This document shows positions 1-5,364 of a stretch of DNA of 6,257 nt, piece after piece. The stretch comes from an uncultured Pirellulaceae bacterium. Its GTDB lineage: Bacteria > Planctomycetota > Planctomycetia > Pirellulales > Pirellulaceae. The notes under the pieces are model-generated. The model did no database searches. It worked only from the letters and a program-made list of their open reading frames with translations, and was not told the DNA's origin. The stretch's first letter is position 1; the number at the start of each line of letters is the position of its first letter. The stretch lies in assembly GCA_947259675.1 (NCBI GenBank), contig CAMYNE010000207.1, positions 1-6,257 of the forward strand, in the 5' to 3' direction. A program made the translations under genes and the position numbers.

Positions 1-991
1 CCATCGCTGGCGTTGGATGATACGCAACTTGGCCTGATCGTTTATCAATCGAAATGACACGCGACCCTGGGTGGCCGACAACCCAGAACTTGTCCGCTGT
101 GTGTGTCAGGGACTGAAAATCAAATTGATTCAGAAGTGGCAGATTGAACTGAGGTGATTGACCCCAGGAAAGCCCGCCGTTGTCCGTTTTGAGAATTGCA
201 CCGCTATCGCCTACAGCGAGCCCTCGCTGATCATCGAGCATGCTCAAGTCGCGAATTCGACCTGTCGGTTCACCCATCACAATCGAAAACTTTGATAGTG
301 CTTCAGTTACTTTTGACATCCGGTTTTGCTCATCCAATAGCACAAAGCCATCGGAAGTCGCGTCACCCGTCAGCCAGTTTTGCAGTCGCCCACTTGATTG
401 ACTGGACCAGGTATTTCCACCGTCAGACGTCACGTAGATGCCCGTCTGGTACAGATTGCTTTTGTCTCCGACCGCCCAGCCATCGAACTGATTTTTGAAT
501 TGAAGTTTCCTGATTCGAGGCAGAACCAGCCCCTTGATCTGTCGCCAGGTCATTCCACCATCATCTGTCTTCATAACGATGGCACGTGATCGGTCGATAT
601 AGGGATACTCATAACCGCCAGCAATCCAACCCGAATTTGCATCGACAAAATGAACGGTTTCAAAACGACAGCGAACTGGTTTCAGCTGATCCACATCGGC
701 GAGCGACTGCATATTGCGAAGCTTCTGTTTCAAATCCGTGCCTTCAACATCCGTGCGGGGCACCGTTGAGATGGTCGCCCAGTGTTTGCCGCCGTCTACC
801 GTGCGGAGAATCACGCCTTGCGCGCCGACCGCCCATCCAAGTTTTTCGTTCAAAAAGAATACATCGGTCAGTTCAGCGTCCTGTTGCCAACTCGCGGGGG
901 AGTCGAAACGTTCCAGACCATCCGCGTTGCCGATCCTTGGCAACAGTGCACCGATGAGGGAGAAAAAAAGGATGAATTGCTTGAAAGACAT
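1..991 (-). CDS. Secreted YCF48/BNR (Asp-box) repeat protein, 3' end missing
   Basis: Reading the minus strand from the ATG at 991 gives 330 uninterrupted codons that run off the left edge, so the C-terminus is absent. Residues 1-23 form a Sec signal peptide: Lys4, a hydrophobic core FILFFSLIGALL, and a probable cut after GNA at 23, so the product is exported. The mature part repeats a unit 'GWAVG…I-x-T-x-DGG-x-T/S-W': GWAVG at 52 with DGGKHW ending at 71; GWIAG at 121 with DGGMTW ending at 149; GWAVG at 171 with DGGNTW ending at 195; GLAVG at 257 with NGGLSW ending at 276; and FWVVG at 302. These are Asp-box/BNR blades as found in YCF48 (photosystem II assembly factor HCF136-like) beta-propellers. 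In non-photosynthetic bacteria such proteins are poorly characterised, so photosynthesis should not be inferred; I assign only a secreted propeller of unknown ligand. AGG six bases before the ATG is a weak ribosome site. The frame is certain; the function is not. Confidence 0.9.
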   Translation of the reverse strand, partial: MSFKQFILFFSLIGALLPRIGNADGLERFDSPASWQQDAELTDVFFLNEKLGWAVGAQGVILRTVDGGKHWATISTVPRTDVEGTDLKQKLRNMQSLADVDQLKPVRCRFETVHFVDANSGWIAGGYEYPYIDRSRAIVMKTDDGGMTWRQIKGLVLPRIRKLQFKNQFDGWAVGDKSNLYQTGIYVTSDGGNTWSSQSSGRLQNWLTGDATSDGFVLLDEQNRMSKVTEALSKFSIVMGEPTGRIRDLSMLDDQRGLAVGDSGAILKTDNGGLSWGQSPQFNLPLLNQFDFQSLTHTADKFWVVGHPGSRVISIDKRSGQVAYHPTPAM

Positions 992-1131
992 ATCACACCT
1001 GGCTCTAAACGGAAGGCGGCCGAAGTCTATCAATTACTGACGAAACGACCTATAGAGAGCCGGAAAGTGGACTGAGACAAATCACGAAAATGGGAAGTCG
1101 CGGGAATTTGGGATTCGGCGAGATTGCAAAC

Positions 1132-1202
1132 TTCGAAATTCCTTGCTCGGTGTTCGATATTCCAGTATCTGGAACCGCAGAATATCCAACAAGGATTTCG
1201 AA
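1132..1202. repeat. Long nested inverted repeat
   Basis: The outer arms are TTCGAAATTCCTTG (1132-1145) and CAAGGATTTCGAA (1190-1202). They pair over 13 bp with one unpaired T. Inside are two mutually exclusive pairings: TTCCAG/CTGGAA around a TAT loop (1160-1174), and GATATTC/GAATATC (1156-1162 with 1180-1186). Transcribed on either strand this would fold into a long hairpin or a branched stem. It lies about 100 bp past the stop of the upstream minus-strand gene and 140 bp before the start of the next. No T-run follows it on the minus strand, so it is not a standard intrinsic terminator. It could be a transcript-end structure, a leader structure, or a copy of a small dispersed palindromic element. 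Confidence 0.6.
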
Positions 1203-1279
1203 CGCCCAAAGACGAAAAGAAGATTTGTTTTAGACCGGAGCAACTTTAAGCCAGCCCTCCGAGAAGCAATCCTAATGTC

Positions 1280-1296
1280 GCGTGCTTCGCCTACGC
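1280..1296 (-). terminator. Small hairpin just after a stop codon, possible weak terminator
   Basis: On the minus strand, GCGT-AG-GC-GAA-GC-ACGC forms a six-pair stem with a two-base bulge and a GAA loop. It begins four bases after the TAG of the membrane-protein gene. There is no following T-run, so termination is uncertain; it may only protect the 3' end of the mRNA. Confidence 0.25.
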
Positions 1297-1300
1297 AATG

Positions 1301-1828
1301 CTAGCTTCCCGAACGAGCAGCGTCTCGCACTCTTTCCATTTGATCCTCAATCCAGTCGACAACTCGTCCGGAGGTTGGAAACCCGGTTGCGATTAACAGG
1401 ATCAATGCAGCTGCGACTCCCATCGAGACCAGAGAATGATCCACCATGAAAAAGACCAGATTTAGAAAGCAAGCGCCTTCCAACAAAGCGCATCGCAGCA
1501 CGTTGCTGGTCTGAAAATGTTTGGCGCATTCCAAAATCGTTGCCTGGTCATCGACAAGCGTTTTTTGCCCCTGCAGTTGTTCGGCCAATTGTCGGGCCGC
1601 GCCTTGACGGACAATACGTGGCACAATGATCGAAACAGCGGCTGCGAAGAGCGCAAACATGAGTCCAACCAAAGCGAAAATCGAAAGCTGCTGGTTGATG
1701 TCCTTAATAGGGACGATCAACAACGTGATTGCCATAAACGTGACGACGCCGATGATGAGGGCGGACGTTATAATCTGCGAAGTACGGACGTATACCGTCA
1801 GCGCCGAAATTTCGTCTTGTTTAAGCAT
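1301..1828 (-). CDS. Four-helix integral membrane protein, function unknown
   Basis: The gene encodes 175 residues. Hydrophobic segments lie at about 17-41, 48-70, 114-130 and 132-150. They form two helical hairpins separated by a charged, Gln-rich linker (71-110) that is probably helical and, by its Arg/Lys content and the even helix count, probably cytoplasmic. The third segment carries 'LLEGACFLNLVFFMV', followed by 'GFPTSGRVVDWIEDQ' after the fourth. I recall similar LLEG-x-x-F-x-N-L patterns in uncharacterised bacterial membrane proteins but cannot name a family. There is no signal peptide and there are no obvious catalytic residues. The ATG at 1828 follows the stop of the upstream 86-residue gene by 23 nt, which suggests co-transcription. 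No good Shine-Dalgarno sequence is visible; an overlapping ATG seven bases upstream is out of frame and stops after four codons. It is a real gene by its length, coherent helix pattern and operon position; its role is unknown. Confidence 0.85.
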   Translation of the reverse strand: MLKQDEISALTVYVRTSQIITSALIIGVVTFMAITLLIVPIKDINQQLSIFALVGLMFALFAAAVSIIVPRIVRQGAARQLAEQLQGQKTLVDDQATILECAKHFQTSNVLRCALLEGACFLNLVFFMVDHSLVSMGVAAALILLIATGFPTSGRVVDWIEDQMERVRDAARSGS

Positions 1829-1851
1829 CTTTCATTTCGCAGCCCGCGATC

Positions 1852-2112
1852 CTAATCCTGGCTGGCCAGTTTTTGAATCAGCTGCGCGGCAAGTTGAGGA
1901 TCGTCCTGTTCGATCAGGTTATCGATCGTCTGTTGTTTTACGTCAAGTTTTGACAAGTGGCTACCGAGACTCTGCCAGTACTTCTGTCGCTTTTTCCCTT
2001 CCGAAAGGTACAACTCGGTCACCAGTTCCTGGACCCGTTGTAAGGAGATATTCTCCCGGTTCTCGTAATAATTTCGGATAATATTTTTTTGATAGTTCGT
2101 TCGTTCTGCCAC
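1852..2112 (-). CDS. Small conserved helical protein of planctomycete type, 86 residues
   Basis: The gene is read from a GTG at 2112 to a TAG at 1852. The protein is soluble, highly charged and predicted mostly helical, with core motifs ERTNYQKNIIRNYYENRE (3-20), LVTELYLSEGKKRQKYW (30-46) and a C-terminal helix pair ending LAAQLIQKLASQD. I recall short planctomycete proteins with the same 'RTNYQ-x-x-IIRNYYENRE…LYL-x-EGKKR' layout, of unknown function; this is from memory and was not searched. The frame stays open to an ATG at 2286 (144 residues) and another at 2184 (110 residues). The residues before GTG look non-conserved and low in structure, and they would cover the palindrome at 2270-2295, so I prefer GTG. 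AGAAG lies a few bases before it. The gene is first in a probable operon with the four-helix membrane protein 23 nt downstream. A role as scaffold or binding partner is only a guess. Confidence 0.8.
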   Translation of the reverse strand: MAERTNYQKNIIRNYYENRENISLQRVQELVTELYLSEGKKRQKYWQSLGSHLSKLDVKQQTIDNLIEQDDPQLAAQLIQKLASQD

Positions 2113-2445
2113 GTCGCTTCTACTCTTTAAATTCACAGGATAAAGACTGTTCTTGCCAACTCTTCGGCAACCCAGGTTAGACATTGTTACAAAATTTTGC
2201 AGGTCACCAAATATTTCGATTTTAGGACTGAATAACAAGCGACTCTCGGGAGACGGATTGAAATCAGGGCGGCCATTCGTGGCCACTCATGGCCGAGTTT
2301 TTTGGCGGGAAGTTCAACTTAACCCAATTAGGCCTTCAACAAATTCGCATCTGCCACAGCAATATTTCTGCCCCCATGTTAAATTGGTGTTGGTAGCAAA
2401 ACTACTTCGTTTATCTTGATTATCGGACATTTGTGATTCGTCGGT
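2113..2445. promoter_or_regulatory. Divergent intergenic control region
   Basis: This 333-bp region separates the minus-strand small-protein operon from the plus-strand kinase gene, so it should hold promoters for both. I could not identify a convincing sigma-70-like promoter on either strand. It contains the phased GGCC palindrome (2270-2295) with a T6 run (2298-2303). Close to the minus-strand gene there is also a short dyad, TTGCC-N8-GGCAA (2153-2170), which might be an operator but is too short to claim. Confidence 0.5.
2270..2295. repeat. Palindrome inside an inverted repeat with GGCC blocks every 10 bp
   Basis: The arms CGGCCAT (2270-2276) and ATGGCCG (2289-2295) are perfect complements. 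They flank GTGGCCAC (2279-2286), itself a perfect 8-bp palindrome, with TC on each side. GGCC recurs at 2271, 2281 and 2291, exactly one helical turn apart, within a 10-bp direct repeat of form GGCCA-Y-TC-R-T. On the plus strand the outer stem is followed by AG and six T's (2298-2303), which resembles an intrinsic terminator or attenuator about 140 bp before the kinase start. Either reading is possible: a protein-binding operator for one or both divergent genes, or an RNA hairpin in the kinase leader. Confidence 0.5.
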
Positions 2446-5364
2446 ATGGAATTGAATTGCCCCGAGTGCAACGCACCGCTTACCGTGTCCGGCAGTACGC
2501 CAAGATTCTGCAGCAATTGCGGCGGTTCGCTCACGTCCTTCATCGAATCCAAAACTTCGGGCGGAGACGCCGCCTCGGACGCGACGACACCTCCCAAAGC
2601 CTTGACCAAGTGGCTCCATGGACCATCAGACGAAACCATTACGCGCGATTCCGCCGGCAATTGGATCGCACAGGATTCTGCAGCAACCGATTCGCAGGTC
2701 GGCCCCTACGCCTTGATTCGCAAATTAGGTCAAGGCGGAATGGGAACCGTATATGAAGCAGTCAACGAAGAGACCGGCCAGAGAGTCGCACTCAAACTGC
2801 TTTCACGTTCTTTGCGAACCACTGAAGAGTCGGTCCAACGATTCCGTCGTGAAAGCCAGATCGCGGCCAGCATCAATCATCCTCGCAGTACGTTCGTTTA
2901 TGAAGGTGGGCAACACGAAGGCCAGTTTTTCATCACGATGGAGTTGATGTCGGGTGGGACCTTAAAAGAGGTCGTTGAGCAGGGCGGACCTCTCGAAGTT
3001 GGCCAGGCCGTCGACTTCGTGCTCGATATGATTGACGGACTTCAAGTTGCTCATGAGGCAGGCATCGTTCATCGCGACCTGAAGCCATCCAACAGTTTTG
3101 TGGACAACGATGGTCGAGTCAAAATTGGCGATTTCGGTTTGGCAAAGTCTTTCGTCGCCGACTCTTCGCTGACGCAAACTGGGTCCTTTATGGGCACACC
3201 GCAGTTTGCGGCTCCAGAACAGTTGCGGGCCGCGGATGTGGATGAACGGTCCGACATCTATGCGATTGGCGGAACGTTGTTTTATTTGCTGTCTGGACGC
3301 CCCCCTTTTACAGGCGGGGCTGCTCAGGTAATTGCAAGTATTGCCTCCGAAGTTCCAGCACGAGTCAACACGCTGAACAAAAGTGTGCCCCGCGAGTTGG
3401 CCCGGGTTGTGGCACAAACTCTGGAAAAAGATCCGGCCAAGCGGCCGGAAAACTTGAACATGTTGCGGTCGGCTTTGCTACCGTATTCCACACGTGGCGC
3501 TTCATTGGCCGATGTCGGTCGCAGACTCGCAGCTTTTTTTATTGACCTGTTTGTCGCTGGCATGATGGCGGGGCTTTTTTCACAGTTTGCCACTCTTGTC
3601 CTGATCTCGGCTGGCGATGTCACGACGTTAATGAGCTTCAAAACCATCACTTTGCTAACGATATGTGCCCAATCCTTCGGCGCTATTTTTTACTTCGCAG
3701 TCCTCGAATGGAGATGGGGACGAACGCTCGGCAAATGGATGTTGGGAATGCGGGTGATTGGTTCCAATGGTGAGCCGCCTGGAGTATTCCCGGCGATGCT
3801 TCGAGCCATTTTGATTCCCGGTCTGACTTTCTTTTTAGGATCGCTTCCCGGCGTATTTTCCGATTTTACACAAACTACCACGATTGAACTTAGGGATCTC
3901 ATCGCGTTTATCACTACCTCCCAGGTCACATCGATCCTGAGTTGGATTCCGGCGTTCCTGTGTCTTTCAACGGCCCGAGCCAGCAACGGCTTTCGAGGAA
4001 TTCACGACCTTCTCACTGGCACGCGAGTGGTCCGGTTGGCCGGAGCGCTTGAATCGAAACGCCTTGAACGAATTCCGATTACGGCCCCCGTGAAGATTAA
4101 AGAAGCGGGTCAATTTGGAGCCTACAAAACAGTCGCCCGATATAACAAAGCCGACCAGCCACTTTCGGTTTACCTGGGCCGAGATGCGGAACTGGAACGC
4201 AACGTTTGGGTTTTTAACCGAGACGGGGCGCTTGGTGAATTCGAGGGTGATCGAAAATCGGTAACTCGTCCCAATCGACTCCGCCTGCTTACGGAAGGAA
4301 CCGACAACGATGGTTGGCAAGTCACGGAAGCGGTTCAAGGTTGCCCGCTGCTGGATATTATTCTTAAACGCAAAAGCTGCTCCTGGGAATCGATCCGCCA
4401 TGGTTTTCTGGAACTGGCAAACGAACTCGACCATGCCATTGCCGATCAAACGCTGCCCAAGGCACTCTCGATCGACCAGATTTGGATTGCTCAATCCGGT
4501 CACATTAAACTGCTGGATCGTTCCTTCGAACTTCCTGAATCCCAACAATCGAGTGCGCTGCGAGTACATTCGAATTCGGACCCGATGAAACGAGCTTGTG
4601 ATCTGTTCAAGGATTTGCTTGCCGTTTATTCCGCGAGACATCCTGTTCCCATGCATGTCATCGAATTCCGCAGGGAGTTTGAGCAACGAACCAGCGAGGG
4701 AACGACTGAACAATCGGACCACCTCGCCTGGGCAGCTCGTCAGTTGGCCGAGTTTGCAGATCGGCCGTCAAACTGGAAATGGGATGATCGCTTGGGGCTC
4801 TTGGCCGTCGCGTTTGGTTCCGAATTGCCAGTCTATATTGCGTCGGTCTTCCTGGTGGGTTTTTTGGTGACCCGTTTTTCTGAACCATCTCCACTGTGGT
4901 TCGGAACCGGCGTGGCCGCCGCGGTTGCTGCGCTAGCCTTTGGGTTGGGTTTCATTTTTAACGGCGGCCCGGCGATTCAATTGTCAGGAATTCAAGTATG
5001 TCGGCCCAAGTCACAACTTCCTGCTTCGAAAATTCGCGGCGGGATGAGGAATCTCATTGTCTGGCTTCCATTCATCGCGCTGTTTGTCATGTTATTGGTC
5101 TTGATGCAAGTATCGATTATGAATATCGAACCTGGCGATTCAGTCGTCGTTCAAAACAATAATGTAAGTATATCTCGTAGCGGCCCGGCCGACGTGGGAC
5201 TCTTAGTGACTCTTTTATTGTGTTCCCTCCCTGTGATCTTGCTTATCTTGATCGGAGTGATTTGGGCGCTCATTCGACCCTCACGAGGGCTACCCGATCT
5301 TGTTGTGGGAACCGAATTAATTCACAAATCGAATCCGACACAAAAAGCGACTCGCAACCATTAG
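2446..5364 (+). CDS. Membrane Ser/Thr kinase: zinc ribbon-kinase-RDD-pseudokinase-RDD-like
   Basis: The protein has 972 residues and transfers phosphate from ATP to Ser/Thr of unknown targets. Domains in order: a zinc ribbon with CPEC (5-8) and CSNC (22-25); an acidic/Ser/Thr-rich linker; then a complete Hanks-type kinase (about 86-346) with GQGGMGTV loop (95-102), Lys117, helix-C Glu136, HRDLKPSN (209-216, Asp211), DFG (229-231), APE (256-258) and Asp270. All catalytic residues are present, so it should be active. An RDD membrane domain follows (about 353-531): RRLAAFFID, several hydrophobic segments, GKWMLGMRV (429-437) and HDLLTGTRVV (520-529). Residues about 555-775 form a second kinase-like domain lacking catalytic motifs. 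Residues about 780-960 form another membrane domain ending GLPDLVVGTELI (948-959), matching the RDD ending. No PASTA or other extracellular sensor is present. ATG 2446 is the first start after an in-frame TGA (2434), though no Shine-Dalgarno is visible. A membrane signalling role is inferred; ligand and substrate are unknown. Confidence 0.96.
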   Translation: MELNCPECNAPLTVSGSTPRFCSNCGGSLTSFIESKTSGGDAASDATTPPKALTKWLHGPSDETITRDSAGNWIAQDSAATDSQVGPYALIRKLGQGGMGTVYEAVNEETGQRVALKLLSRSLRTTEESVQRFRRESQIAASINHPRSTFVYEGGQHEGQFFITMELMSGGTLKEVVEQGGPLEVGQAVDFVLDMIDGLQVAHEAGIVHRDLKPSNSFVDNDGRVKIGDFGLAKSFVADSSLTQTGSFMGTPQFAAPEQLRAADVDERSDIYAIGGTLFYLLSGRPPFTGGAAQVIASIASEVPARVNTLNKSVPRELARVVAQTLEKDPAKRPENLNMLRSALLPYSTRGASLADVGRRLAAFFIDLFVAGMMAGLFSQFATLVLISAGDVTTLMSFKTITLLTICAQSFGAIFYFAVLEWRWGRTLGKWMLGMRVIGSNGEPPGVFPAMLRAILIPGLTFFLGSLPGVFSDFTQTTTIELRDLIAFITTSQVTSILSWIPAFLCLSTARASNGFRGIHDLLTGTRVVRLAGALESKRLERIPITAPVKIKEAGQFGAYKTVARYNKADQPLSVYLGRDAELERNVWVFNRDGALGEFEGDRKSVTRPNRLRLLTEGTDNDGWQVTEAVQGCPLLDIILKRKSCSWESIRHGFLELANELDHAIADQTLPKALSIDQIWIAQSGHIKLLDRSFELPESQQSSALRVHSNSDPMKRACDLFKDLLAVYSARHPVPMHVIEFRREFEQRTSEGTTEQSDHLAWAARQLAEFADRPSNWKWDDRLGLLAVAFGSELPVYIASVFLVGFLVTRFSEPSPLWFGTGVAAAVAALAFGLGFIFNGGPAIQLSGIQVCRPKSQLPASKIRGGMRNLIVWLPFIALFVMLLVLMQVSIMNIEPGDSVVVQNNNVSISRSGPADVGLLVTLLLCSLPVILLILIGVIWALIRPSRGLPDLVVGTELIHKSNPTQKATRNH

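Larger units (their letters stand above)
992..1300. other. Intergenic region between two minus-strand genes
   Basis: This 309-bp gap lies between the end of the membrane-protein gene (stop at 1301) and the start of the YCF48-like gene (991). It should hold the end of the first transcript and the promoter of the second. I see no convincing coding frame and no clear -35/-10 pair. It contains a small hairpin just after the stop codon (1280-1296) and a long nested inverted repeat (1132-1202), listed separately. Confidence 0.6.

Noticed and set aside
196..1075. Several overlapping plus-strand open frames of 60-120 codons at the left end
   Set aside because: The minus strand there is one continuous frame with a signal peptide and five repeat units, so the plus-strand frames are shadows; the longest are rich in Arg, Ser and Pro with no pattern.
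1626..2081. A 151-codon plus-strand open frame across the two minus-strand genes
   Set aside because: It is a shadow of the membrane-protein and small-protein genes, spans their 23-nt gap, and has no recognisable features.
2153..2170. TTGCC-N8-GGCAA dyad as an operator of the minus-strand operon
   Set aside because: A five-base arm is expected by chance in a region of this size, and nothing else supports it.
2113..2286. N-terminal extension of the small protein to an ATG at 2286 or 2184
   Set aside because: The extra residues look like translated intergenic DNA and would cover the palindromic element. The recognisable motif block begins right after the GTG at 2112.
2296..2445. A sigma-70-type promoter for the kinase
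   Set aside because: Fragments such as TTGGTA and GATTAT occur, but no pair has acceptable sequence and spacing together.
3967..4722. A 251-codon minus-strand open frame inside the kinase gene
   Set aside because: It lies entirely opposite the pseudokinase/RDD coding sequence. Its translation has no coherent domain or helix pattern, while the plus strand carries clear motifs.
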